Origin: Gammaproteobacteria bacterium
GTDB lineage: Bacteria > Pseudomonadota > Gammaproteobacteria > S012-40
Assembly: GCA_029883265.1 (NCBI GenBank)
Contig: JAOUJM010000023.1
Span: 1 to 33,963, forward strand
Direction: 5' to 3'
DNA length: 33,963 bases
In this document: positions 1 to 7,671 of the stretch, piece after piece
Layout of the letters: each line of letters begins with the position of its first letter
Numbering within the stretch: position 1 is the stretch's first letter
The notes under the pieces: generated by a model
What the model was told of the DNA's origin: nothing
Databases searched by the model: none
Seen by the model: the letters and a program-made list of their open reading frames with translations, nothing else
Program-made: the position numbers and the translations under genes

Positions 1-1
1 C

Positions 2-1189
2 ACGGTTGGATTCGATATTAAAGCGCACCGCGTAGAAGAATTACGCCAAGGTCGCGACTCGACTCTAGAAACGACGGATAAAGAACTGACTGATGCGAAA
101 CACCTCAGTTATACCGATAACATTAGCGAGCTGAGAGATTGCAATGTTTTTATCGTCACCGTGCCAACACCAATTGATAAGTACAAGCGACCCGACCTAA
201 CCCCAATCTACAAAGCAACCGAAGCGGTCGCAGGCATAATCAAACCAGGCGATGTGATTATTTATGAATCCACCGTCTATCCTGGTGTTACCGATGATGA
301 ATGTGTACCTATTTTGGAAAAGCATTCCGGACTCAAATTCAATCAGGACTTTTTTCTTGGTTATAGTCCAGAACGAATCAACCCTGGTGATAAAGAACAT
401 CGCTTAACTACAATTGTCAAAGTCACCGCGGGGTCGACCGATGAAGCTGCTGAGTTTGTTGATCAGCTATATCGGAAAATAATCACTGCAGGTACACATA
501 AAGCCAGCAGTATAAAAGTAGCAGAAGCAGCCAAAGTCATTGAGAACACACAGCGCGATATTAACATTGCATTAATAAATGAGCTTTCGCTGATTTTTAA
601 CCGCATAGGCATTGATACTTTGGAAGTATTGGAAGCCGCCGGAACCAAATGGAACTTTCTGCCCTTTCGACCCGGACTCGTCGGAGGCCATTGTATTGGT
701 GTTGATCCCTATTATCTTACCCATAAAGCACAATCGCTCGGTTATCACCCTGAAGTGATTCTTGCAGGTCGACGTATTAATGATGGCATGGGTCAATTTG
801 TTGCCGATAATACAATTAAACTCTTAGCACAAAATAACAAACCAGTAGCAGGTGCAAACGTATTGATTCTGGGTTTAACATTTAAAGAAAATTGTCCAGA
901 TATTCGTAATACTCGCGTAATTGATATTATTCAGGCTTTAGAACTTTATAACATAAATATCTCAATACATGACCCCATGGCTTCAAATGAAGAGGTTAAA
1001 GCAGAGTATGGTGTTGATTTAGTCAATGACCTTAAGCCAAATTATTTTGATGCCATTATTATTGCCGTAAACCACCAGCAATATGTTGACATGGGGATCG
1101 ATAAAATAAAGGCTTTGGGCTCAAAAGACTGTGTTATTTATGATATCAAATCCGTTTTCCCCAGCCATACAACATCGGGCCGTTTATAG
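2..1189 (+). CDS. tviB: Nucleotide-sugar 6-dehydrogenase, TviB/WbpO type (5' partial)
   Basis: The enzyme oxidises a UDP-N-acetylhexosamine (GlcNAc or GalNAc) at C6 to the uronic acid with NAD, in the cytoplasm, feeding O-antigen or capsule synthesis. The frame is open from base 2, so the N-terminal Rossmann start lies outside the window; an internal GTG at 161 falls inside VPTPID and is not the true start. Visible family motifs are [27 protein letters not shown], the [15 protein letters not shown] helix and [13 protein letters not shown], whose Cys is the catalytic thiol. The C-terminal UDP-binding domain ([16 protein letters not shown]) is complete. The match is to the TviB/WbpO branch rather than to UDP-glucose dehydrogenase. 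It lies 8 bp before an epimerase gene, so the two are probably one operon. Which N-acetylhexosamine is used cannot be told from sequence. Confidence 0.93.
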   Translation, partial: TVGFDIKAHRVEELRQGRDSTLETTDKELTDAKHLSYTDNISELRDCNVFIVTVPTPIDKYKRPDLTPIYKATEAVAGIIKPGDVIIYESTVYPGVTDDECVPILEKHSGLKFNQDFFLGYSPERINPGDKEHRLTTIVKVTAGSTDEAAEFVDQLYRKIITAGTHKASSIKVAEAAKVIENTQRDINIALINELSLIFNRIGIDTLEVLEAAGTKWNFLPFRPGLVGGHCIGVDPYYLTHKAQSLGYHPEVILAGRRINDGMGQFVADNTIKLLAQNNKPVAGANVLILGLTFKENCPDIRNTRVIDIIQALELYNINISIHDPMASNEEVKAEYGVDLVNDLKPNYFDAIIIAVNHQQYVDMGIDKIKALGSKDCVIYDIKSVFPSHTTSGRL

Positions 1190-1197
1190 GAGCAATC

Positions 1198-2205
1198 ATG
1201 AGCATTTTAATTACCGGCACAGCAGGATTTATTGGTAGCGAGCTAGCCAGACGTTTATTAGAGGCAGGTGAAACAGTCATAGGGATAGATAATCTCAATG
1301 ACTATTATGACCCTACGCTTAAAGAAGCTCGACTGGCCCGAATCAAACAACATGAAAATTTTACTGAAGTGCGTGCCAGCTTGGAAGATACGGACACAAT
1401 ACTAAAAACATTTGAAACTCATCGTCCAAAATATGTTGTCAATCTTGCAGCACAAGCAGGTGTGCGTTATTCATTGGAAAATCCCCGTGCTTATGTTGAT
1501 GCTAATATTGTCGGTTTCCTGAATATTCTCGAAGGTTGTCGCAATAATCAAGTACAACACTTGGTCTATGCATCCAGTAGCTCGGTCTATGGCAGCAATA
1601 CCAACATGCCATTTTCCGTCCACCATAATGTTGATCACCCATTGAGCTTATACGCCGCAAGCAAGAAAAGTAATGAGTTAATGGCACATACCTATAGCCA
1701 CTTATATAATATCCCGACAACCGGCCTACGCTTCTTCACGGTGTATGGCCCCTGGGGTCGTCCTGATATGTCACTTTTCCTGTTTACTAAAAAAATACTT
1801 TCTGGCGAACCCATTGATATTTTTAATCATGGCAAACACCAACGCGACTTTACTTATATTGACGACATCGTCGAAGGCGTGATTCGCACCATGAATAACG
1901 TGGCCAAACCAAATCCCACATGGAGTAGCGACAATCCTGACCCAGCCACCGCTGCTGCACCCTATCGGGTTTACAATATTGGCAATAATCAGCCTGTCGA
2001 ACTCATGTATTTTATTGAATGCTTAGAAAAAGAATTAGGCATGGAAGCGAAAAAGAATTTCCTGCCGCTACAGCCTGGCGATGTTCCGGCCACGTACGCG
2101 AATGTTGACGATTTGATAAATGATGTTGGGTTTAAGCCCGCAATGCCAATTGAACAAGGCATTGCTAATTTTGTTGCTTGGTATCGCGAGTATTATAAAA
2201 TCTAG
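1198..2205 (+). CDS. NAD-dependent sugar epimerase, UDP-glucuronate 4-epimerase-like
   Basis: This is an extended short-chain dehydrogenase/reductase of 335 residues. The dinucleotide loop GTAGFIG is at residues 7-13 and the catalytic YxxxK is Y152/K156, preceded by the ASSSSVYG strand. The family signatures YGPWGRPDM and [12 protein letters not shown] match the CapI/LspL group that interconverts UDP-glucuronate and UDP-galacturonate. Because the preceding gene makes UDP-N-acetylhexosaminuronate, the real substrate may be N-acetylated; that is inference from context. A GGAG-like ribosome site (taggagcaatc) overlaps the end of the upstream gene. It ends facing the prepilin-like gene. An imperfect hairpin (arms at 2226-2235 and 2252-2261) separates the two, without a clear T-run. 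Confidence 0.92.
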   Translation: MSILITGTAGFIGSELARRLLEAGETVIGIDNLNDYYDPTLKEARLARIKQHENFTEVRASLEDTDTILKTFETHRPKYVVNLAAQAGVRYSLENPRAYVDANIVGFLNILEGCRNNQVQHLVYASSSSVYGSNTNMPFSVHHNVDHPLSLYAASKKSNELMAHTYSHLYNIPTTGLRFFTVYGPWGRPDMSLFLFTKKILSGEPIDIFNHGKHQRDFTYIDDIVEGVIRTMNNVAKPNPTWSSDNPDPATAAAPYRVYNIGNNQPVELMYFIECLEKELGMEAKKNFLPLQPGDVPATYANVDDLINDVGFKPAMPIEQGIANFVAWYREYYKI

Positions 2206-2240
2206 GTCAACGATGTAGCAACGATAACTCAACCGAATAT

Positions 2241-2921
2241 CTAGTTTAGTGCGGTTGAGTTTATCGCATCATCAGAGTCAAAAAAGTAAACCATGGAAAC
2301 CATTTCATGGTTTGTTGCTAAAGGCCAATTCGAACCAGCGGCATTTTCATCCCAACGACGTACCCGCCCTTGTTTACCGTCCAATTTTCCATCGATTACA
2401 ACGTCTATCCATTGCGCCATTTTTGCTGGCACTGTGTATACCACAATTACATTTTGCATTTGCTGATTGAATTCGACAGCTCCGACAATAAAATAATTAC
2501 CTGCGCCGTGTTTAGCCACCGTTTGGTTGGAATCACTTTTTGGCATATAGCCGTCAATACGCAAATCTGAGAAAACACTGTTTTCTGATTCGATTGTTGT
2601 TTGCATCAAGCGATTGGAGCAGGCATCTACGAATTTATCTTTTTCTTTATTTAATTTTTCTTCATTGGCGCGAGAAAGCTGAATTCCAGCTTGAGGTTGA
2701 ATTTCGATTATCCCATTTGCATTACAATCACCGGGCCAACGACCATGATCGAGCTTATAAGACCATACCTTGTTTTCAAGCTCAACAATTTCATTCTTAA
2801 AATTAGTATACTGCAGACGATCCACTAAATCTTTTCCCTGTACAACAAAGCCTAAAACGATTCCAGAACTAACTACTGCCAAAGCAAAAGTAATTAAGGT
2901 AAAACCTGTTTGATTTTTCAT
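2241..2921 (-). CDS. Orphan prepilin-like protein with type IV leader
   Basis: I place the start at the ATG ending at 2921, giving a short leader MKNQTG before the processing motif FTLIT. An upstream ATG at 2969 would give a 22-residue leader rich in Met. The roughly 19-residue hydrophobic stretch after the cleavage site (FALAVVSSGIVLGFVVQG) is the usual pilin stalk. The following YKLDHGRWPGDCNANG segment, with its PGD-type acidic loop, is seen in many prepilin-like proteins of unknown role. The conserved Glu at mature position 5 is replaced by Thr. That is typical of tip-type minor pilins such as GspK, although this protein is not otherwise GspK-like. No assembly genes are nearby, so it must borrow a pilus or type II secretion machine encoded elsewhere. 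No good Shine-Dalgarno sequence precedes any candidate start. Confidence 0.7.
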   Translation of the reverse strand: MKNQTGFTLITFALAVVSSGIVLGFVVQGKDLVDRLQYTNFKNEIVELENKVWSYKLDHGRWPGDCNANGIIEIQPQAGIQLSRANEEKLNKEKDKFVDACSNRLMQTTIESENSVFSDLRIDGYMPKSDSNQTVAKHGAGNYFIVGAVEFNQQMQNVIVVYTVPAKMAQWIDVVIDGKLDGKQGRVRRWDENAAGSNWPLATNHEMVSMVYFFDSDDAINSTALN

Positions 2922-2969
2922 TACTAATTTCATTATCCAACTCATGATGCTGCTCATTGTGTTCAACAT

Positions 2970-3534
2970 CGTCTAAGACTTGGGTGTGACAAGCTTTCAC
3001 AAACTATAATGTGAAATACATCACAAACAAATTTACTGTATTGTGAATAATGGTCTTTCAATGTATTAGCGTTAGAATAAGCGTCACTCTAAATTTCAAT
3101 TGATTGCACCAACCAAAACGTACCACATTCTGTCGCATTACTACGACAGCCAACTGATTTATAGATGCTTGATTTGCTTTACACCCTAGTCTAGAATCCC
3201 AGCACGAACTCAGCCTGAATTGGACTACATGCACGAGTTATCCAAACCACCTACTACTATTTCTTACAGAATAACTATACTCAATTGATTACAGATGAAT
3301 TTTTGTTTTAATCGGCTTACTCTGAGGCAAAAACTAAACTATAGAGGATGAAAAAACCTCAAGCAAAATTAAGCAACTACCGATCTCAAGAGATAATTTT
3401 TCAGATGGTCAGTAAATTGCCTTAGCGAAATGAATACTTTGTCCGCGCTGTCAGCTCAGGGATGCAATCGAGGACAATGTTTTTGATAGCATAGAATTTA
3501 TTAGTTATCCGCTCTATTCAAAAGGGAGAGAAGT
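2970..3534. other. 565-bp intergenic region
   Basis: No open frame with coding character was found on either strand. It holds the CRP-type palindrome near its left end and a small hairpin, CTGTCG-N8-CGACAG (3130-3149). A ribosome site (AAGGGAGAG, about 3523-3531) precedes the gene that starts at 3535. The rest is A+T-rich and unremarkable. Its length suggests a long 5' leader or a promoter near the right end. Confidence 0.5.
3010..3025. promoter_or_regulatory. CRP/Vfr-type palindrome
   Basis: TGTGAAATACATCACA matches the CRP half-sites TGTGA-N6-TCACA exactly. It lies about 90 bp upstream of the preferred prepilin-like start. A TATAGT hexamer on the minus strand (3003-3008) and a TATAAT on the plus strand (3005-3010) abut it, so either direction could be controlled. 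A second inverted repeat, TTTCAC-N10-GTGAAA (2995-3016), overlaps it. The match is seen in the sequence; regulation is inferred. Confidence 0.5.
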
Positions 3535-5025
3535 ATGTCTTCATCGAATCTATGGCTACTCTGGTCCAACAATGCCGGCGTATCAACTGGCATTTGGTTC
3601 ATCATCATTGTTACGCTCATGTATTTTGGACGCACACCCGCACACGAAATCTTACGTGGTTTAGCGCGCTTATTGCGCAATGGCTTTCGGTACACCTCAA
3701 GATCGATTAATTCATTATCAAAGCGTTTGCAGCAACGTAATAAAGAAGTCATTTTAACCGCAGGAAAAGAATCCACTGAGCGCTTAATTGAACGTGAATT
3801 CCATCGCGTCAATGCAGTGGTTGAACGTGACTTGAGCAGCTACCCAGCTTTACATCGACAAATTAGTGACTCAATCAATAGAATCGAAGAAGATTATCGT
3901 GGCTCCACCGAGACACCACCTTCACCACCCGCATGGTTAGATGCGGTGGAAACCATTGCCAAAATTCCACGCACTGGCGACCCCACCATTGGCCGCATTC
4001 TTGATGATATACACGATACAATTGAGCGTGCGCACAAAGACACTTTAAAGGAATATCGTAAAAGCAGTTTAGGACGTCACGATTTACTGAAAAAAATGTT
4101 GCCCGCGTGGCGCCGCTTAAGCCAAGATTTAAATGATGTTAAAAGCACAATAGAAGGTATTCAAGAACGTTCAAAAATTATTGATCATCAAATGGAAACC
4201 TACGAAGAAATTCGACAAGGCAACGATCGTGCTGCGCGCATGTTAACGTCATCTTCATTAACTCAATTCTTTATTTCTGGTTTGGTTTTGTTTATCGCCA
4301 TCATGGGCGGTATTATCAATTTTCAACTAATCGCGCTTCCCATGTCAGAAATGGTGGGCGGAACTGCCCAACTCGGCCCCCTAAGTACGGCTGATGTTGC
4401 TGCGCTGGTTATTATAATGGTCGAAGTCGCTATGGGTTTATTCCTCATGGAATCACTGCGTATCACCCGGCTTTTTCCCATTATTGGCACTATGGAAGAT
4501 CAAATGCGTCGTCGCATGATTCTTATCACATTTACCATTCTCGCAATTCTCGCATCGGTGGAAGCATCGCTTGCATACATGCGAGATTTGCTTGCAGCGG
4601 ATCGGGAAGCCTTAACGCAATCATTGGCAGGAATGGAAATTGTTCAAGCACAATTTCGTTGGATCCCATCGATTGGACAAATGGTTATGGGTTTTATTCT
4701 ACCGTTTGCGTTGGCTTTCGTTGCTATTCCGCTTGAGTCTTTTATTCATTCCTCGCGTACAGTGCTTGGTTTGACGGGAATTGCCGTGTTACGCCTACTT
4801 TCCTTCTTGGCACGCTTATGCGGCCACATTGCTTTCCAAGGTGGTAACTTACTCGTCAATTTTTATGACTTAGTCATATTTTTACCGTTGAAAATTGAAC
4901 ATCATTTACACCAACGACAACAATTGAATTTAATTAAAGCTGAAAAACCAGACATGAAAAAATTAGCTACTGATAAGAAAAAAACTGAGTCAGTCAAATC
5001 ATCTGATGGAGTACACACGCTATGA
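3535..5025 (+). CDS. Polytopic membrane protein with long cytosolic coiled coil
   Basis: I do not recognise a named family. The 496 residues comprise one N-terminal membrane helix (about 17-31), a long charged helical region (about 55-240) with heptad-like stretches, and four further membrane helices (about 241-263, 286-305, 328-347, 378-400). An amphipathic segment (410-453) and a Lys-rich soluble tail follow. The region between the first and second membrane helices is rich in Arg/Glu and probably cytosolic, inferred from positive-inside bias. The start has a good ribosome site, AAGGGAGAG. The stop overlaps the next start as ATGA, so the two products are almost certainly made together. The partner is a von Willebrand A lipoprotein, which suggests an envelope complex spanning inner membrane and periplasm. 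The function is unknown. Confidence 0.85.
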   Translation: MSSSNLWLLWSNNAGVSTGIWFIIIVTLMYFGRTPAHEILRGLARLLRNGFRYTSRSINSLSKRLQQRNKEVILTAGKESTERLIEREFHRVNAVVERDLSSYPALHRQISDSINRIEEDYRGSTETPPSPPAWLDAVETIAKIPRTGDPTIGRILDDIHDTIERAHKDTLKEYRKSSLGRHDLLKKMLPAWRRLSQDLNDVKSTIEGIQERSKIIDHQMETYEEIRQGNDRAARMLTSSSLTQFFISGLVLFIAIMGGIINFQLIALPMSEMVGGTAQLGPLSTADVAALVIIMVEVAMGLFLMESLRITRLFPIIGTMEDQMRRRMILITFTILAILASVEASLAYMRDLLAADREALTQSLAGMEIVQAQFRWIPSIGQMVMGFILPFALAFVAIPLESFIHSSRTVLGLTGIAVLRLLSFLARLCGHIAFQGGNLLVNFYDLVIFLPLKIEHHLHQRQQLNLIKAEKPDMKKLATDKKKTESVKSSDGVHTL

Positions 5026-5672
5026 AGAAATTGATTTTATTATTCATATTGATAACGATTTTCGGACTCAGTGCTTGTACTGAAACAGCGCCTAAAACAA
5101 GAGCGGTCTATATGCTGCTCGACACCTCCGGCACTTACACCGAAGAATTAAAAAAGGCGCAAACCATTATTAATTACCTCTTGGGTAATCTAGCCAATGG
5201 TGATTCACTGGCGGTGGCAAGAATTGATAGTGGCAGTTTTAGTGAGAAAGATATTCTCCACAAAGTGACCTTCGATAGTCGTCCAAGTCGTGCAAACGAA
5301 CAAAAACGTGCATTTAAACGAAAAGTCGATGAATTTGTCGCAAGTGTAAAAAGCGCCTCCCATACCGATATTTCCGGTGGCTTGTTACAAGCAACCGAAT
5401 TTCTGAATGAGACAGGTGCCAGCGAGAAATTTGTCTTAATATTTTCAGATATGGAAGAAGACTTAAAAAAAGGTCATGTACGTGATTTTTCAATACCACT
5501 GGTGGGCATCAAAGTCGTTGCGCTTAATGTTACTAAATTACGCATGGACATCGTCGATCCGCGCGAATATCTCAATCGCCTTGATATGTGGGAGAAAAAA
5601 GTTTTAGACGGTGGTGGTAAATGGACAGTGTTAAATGATCTTGAGCGTTTAGAAAACTTACTAAAAGTCTAA
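5022..5672 (+). CDS. von Willebrand factor A-domain lipoprotein
   Basis: The 216-residue protein begins with a lipoprotein signal ending in the lipobox LSAC, with Cys19 as the predicted lipidated residue. The mature protein is essentially a single VWA domain. A MIDAS metal site is readable: D34-T-S36-G-T38 on the first strand, T115 in SHTD, and D143 in FSDMEED. The DxSxT form of the first motif is acceptable for metal binding. VWA domains mostly mediate metal-dependent protein contacts, so its partner is probably the membrane protein with which it overlaps by 4 bp. Residue 20 after the Cys is Thr, not Asp, so outer-membrane retention is likely by the usual +2 rule. A long hairpin follows the stop codon. 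Biological role unknown. Confidence 0.87.
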   Translation: MKKLILLFILITIFGLSACTETAPKTRAVYMLLDTSGTYTEELKKAQTIINYLLGNLANGDSLAVARIDSGSFSEKDILHKVTFDSRPSRANEQKRAFKRKVDEFVASVKSASHTDISGGLLQATEFLNETGASEKFVLIFSDMEEDLKKGHVRDFSIPLVGIKVVALNVTKLRMDIVDPREYLNRLDMWEKKVLDGGGKWTVLNDLERLENLLKV

Positions 5673-5682
5673 AGCATTTTAA

Positions 5683-5719
5683 CGCTAGCGACAGTGATGG
5701 TCATCATTTGTCGCTAGCG
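5683..5719. repeat. Long near-perfect inverted repeat after the VWA operon
   Basis: An 11-bp perfect stem, CGCTAGCGACA (5683-5693) with TGTCGCTAGCG (5709-5719), encloses a second stem, TGATG (5695-5699) with CATCA (5702-5706). It starts 10 bp after the stop codon. It lacks a T-run on either side, so it is not a textbook intrinsic terminator. It may act as a Rho-dependent 3' end stabiliser or a protein site. Confidence 0.6.
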
Positions 5720-5835
5720 AAAGCTCTCCAGTTTGTAAAATCGTTCCCAAATCTGCAAAATTCGCTAAAAACGCCTAGACAAACTGTCAACGAATTGGCC
5801 ACAATACGGTTTAAAAATACACCAATAAATAGTGG

Positions 5836-6201
5836 ATGACCGACATACACATGGATAGCCAACCTTTTAATCAACTCGATCAATTTGAATTTCATCACAC
5901 CTTGGCAGAAACCAAGGGTATTGCTTTGGTTTTATTTACCAGTGAGGGCTGTGCATCATGCCGAGCCTGGCAACAATTACTGGACAATTATCAGCAACAC
6001 CACCCTGCGATTAACTTATACTGCGTAGACGCCCAACGCGAATCGGCGCTGATCCACGAACTTGAAATTTTTCACCTTCCAGCAATCTATCTATATGCGA
6101 ATGGTGTATTTCATGCCGAAATCCAAAGTGAGGCGCGGTTGTCACGCTTCGAACATGCGATACAGACCGCACTTGCACAGCCCGCGCAAGAACAGCCTTG
6201 A
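5836..6201 (+). CDS. Thioredoxin-like protein with CASC active site
   Basis: A small single-domain protein of 121 residues with a thioredoxin fold pattern. A strand and the redox motif GCASCRAW (CxxC) are followed by NLYCVDAQRES and the cis-proline segment HLPAIYLYANG. The dipeptide between the cysteines is Ala-Ser instead of Gly-Pro, so the redox potential probably differs from that of classical TrxA. There is no signal peptide, so it is cytoplasmic. The start could be the ATG at 5836 or the one at 5851; neither has a strong ribosome site. It stands alone between two unrelated genes, so its client is unknown. Confidence 0.82.
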   Translation: MTDIHMDSQPFNQLDQFEFHHTLAETKGIALVLFTSEGCASCRAWQQLLDNYQQHHPAINLYCVDAQRESALIHELEIFHLPAIYLYANGVFHAEIQSEARLSRFEHAIQTALAQPAQEQP

Positions 6202-6259
6202 TTAATCACCTGAACAACTAATATTTTGAAAAATGCTTATGTTGGTGTTGAATCAGCGA

Positions 6260-6664
6260 CTATTTTGCTTCAATCACCACGGATGAGGCAAAAATAATGC
6301 TGTCAAAGGTGCGATTTAGGGTTTTGCTGGTAAAATTTTGCATAGTGACATTTTCCACAAATCGAGCGGTGTCACCTTTTTTGGCTTGGGTTTGAGTCCC
6401 AGCAATCCAAAAATCTTTTCCTTGATTATGCAATCGCAGGTAAGTAAAACCGGATACTTGAATCACCTCCATCACTTCGCCCTGAGCTTCACTCTGAGGG
6501 GCCATTTGTGGAGCATTCATAGGATGAGGATTAGCCACCGCAGGTGCTTTAGGCTTGCTGCTGCTGCCTATGCTCGAACCGCCAAGACCATCATTAATCT
6601 CAGCCGCACATGTGCCGGCAAAAATAACCCCACAAAACATAAAAATTTGAGCCCGATGTTTCAT
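6260..6664 (-). CDS. NrfJ-like small periplasmic protein
   Basis: A signal peptide (MKHRAQIFMFCGVIFAGTCAA) is followed by a low-complexity Gly/Ser/Pro/Met linker. The C-terminal domain reads GEVMEVIQVSGFTYLRLHNQGKD, then a WIAG turn and MQNFTSKTLNRTFDSIIFASS. The pattern GEV-x-EV, a Tyr-rich strand, W-A and F-x-S-K-T-L-N-R-T-F-D is that of NrfJ-related small beta-barrel proteins found near cytochrome nitrite reductases and as orphans. Here there is no cytochrome gene nearby. It is read towards the thioredoxin-like gene. The role is unknown; metal or haem chaperoning has been proposed for relatives, but nothing in this sequence proves it. Confidence 0.7.
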   Translation of the reverse strand: MKHRAQIFMFCGVIFAGTCAAEINDGLGGSSIGSSSKPKAPAVANPHPMNAPQMAPQSEAQGEVMEVIQVSGFTYLRLHNQGKDFWIAGTQTQAKKGDTARFVENVTMQNFTSKTLNRTFDSIIFASSVVIEAK

Positions 6665-6714
6665 TTGATTGACCTTATATTCGATTATCGCTGAGAAATC
6701 ATTCTAAACCATAT

Positions 6715-6730
6715 TTACCTAATAAGGTAA
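6715..6730. promoter_or_regulatory. Short perfect inverted repeat upstream of yajQ
   Basis: TTACCT-AATA-AGGTAA is a perfect palindrome with 6-bp arms in the divergent region between the NrfJ-like gene and yajQ. It could be an operator or a small hairpin; no regulator is identified. Confidence 0.3.
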
Positions 6731-6823
6731 TAGTTTAAGCCCGTAAAGCCACGCCTTAGCGGCTTGCAGACAAGGAACAAATTGGTTAAGGTTTATTGGA
6801 TTTTTCTCTGATTGGAGTGAACT

Positions 6824-7306
6824 ATGCCCAGTTTTGATGTTGTCTCTGAAGTGGATTTACACGAGCTTCGCAATGCCGTGGATCAAGCCAGTCGGGAAAT
6901 AAACACCCGCTATGACTTCAAGGGCAGCAACGCCAGAATTGAGCAAACCGATACTAGCTTAAATCTTTTGGCCGAAAGTGAATTTCAAATCCAACAGATT
7001 CAAGACATCCTTTATAAAAAAATGGCAAAACGAAATATTGACATTCTTGCTTTAGACGAAGGAAAAATTGACGCCGCGCCAAAAAAAGCACAACAGACCA
7101 TTAGTGTTAAACAAGGCATAGACAAAGAAATAGGACGGAAAATTGTCAAACTCGTGAAAGACCGCAAACTTAAGGTACAAGCGGCTATTCAAGGCGAGCA
7201 AGTGCGTATAACAGGTAAAAATCGTGATGACTTACAGCAAATCATGAGCGACATCAAACAGGCCAATCTTGGTATCGCTATGCAATTCGTTAATTTTCGT
7301 GACTAA
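6824..7306 (+). CDS. yajQ: YajQ family nucleotide-binding protein
   Basis: The 160 residues are full length for YajQ. Recognisable motifs are the N-terminal MPSFDVVSEVDLHELRNAVD, NTRYDFKGS, and the second ferredoxin-like half with GIDKEIGRKIVKLVKDRKLKVQ, ending in QFVNFRD. The fold is two ferredoxin-like domains. Xanthomonas and Pseudomonas relatives bind cyclic di-GMP and act as cytosolic effectors, although nucleotide preference varies across the family. The start follows a GGAGTG ribosome site at a good distance. A gene for a GGDEF-EAL enzyme lies downstream, which makes a c-di-GMP link attractive, but the 365-bp gap argues against a single operon. Confidence 0.95.
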   Translation: MPSFDVVSEVDLHELRNAVDQASREINTRYDFKGSNARIEQTDTSLNLLAESEFQIQQIQDILYKKMAKRNIDILALDEGKIDAAPKKAQQTISVKQGIDKEIGRKIVKLVKDRKLKVQAAIQGEQVRITGKNRDDLQQIMSDIKQANLGIAMQFVNFRD

Positions 7307-7671
7307 TCTATTTATTTTCTAAAACACAACCTGAGAACATTTCGCTAGCTCACTGAGCTTAAACATAAAAATAATTTAGTTAAAATTATTTTGATTTCGA
7401 GCTTGATTCGAACACAAGACTTTACTAAAAATATGTTACTCTGCTGCAACGAAATTAGATCCGGGTAGCAGCTGATCTGGGGAAATTCATCGCAACCCTA
7501 TTAACGGCATAAAGCTTGCGATTAGCAGTTGAGGAGACGGTTCCAAATGAAAAGCACAAACATTTCCAATAAGCCCACCTCCAGACAACAACTCATAACG
7601 ACTATAACGCAGTAACTCATTACGATTAACTTCTACTAATGCGATTTGCTTCGCAGGAGAATTGTTTGCCC
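7307..7671 (+). other. Structured intergenic leader before the GGDEF-EAL gene
   Basis: The region holds two visible stems: AGATC (7457-7461) with GATCT (7474-7478), and ATCGCAA (7489-7495) with TTGCGAT (7516-7522). A strong ribosome site, GAGGAG, at 7531-7536 precedes a 22-codon frame. It does not contain the GEMM-I cyclic di-GMP riboswitch signature. The left 130 bp are A+T-rich with nothing recognisable. Confidence 0.4.
7547..7615 (+). CDS. Possible 22-residue leader ORF
   Basis: ATG at 7547 follows GAGGAG with a 10-nt spacing and opens a frame MKSTNISNKPTSRQQLITTI-TQ ending at TAA 7613-7615. It lies 56 bp before the preferred start of the GGDEF-EAL gene. It has no hydrophobic stretch and resembles no known leader peptide. 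It is listed because its ribosome site is better than that of the large downstream gene. It could equally be a chance frame. Confidence 0.3.
   Translation: MKSTNISNKPTSRQQLITTITQ

Noticed and set aside
7442-7540. Possible GEMM-I cyclic di-GMP riboswitch before the GGDEF-EAL gene
   Set aside because: The conserved GEMM core and the GGGACGCAAAGCC-type receptor sequence are absent; only generic stems are visible.
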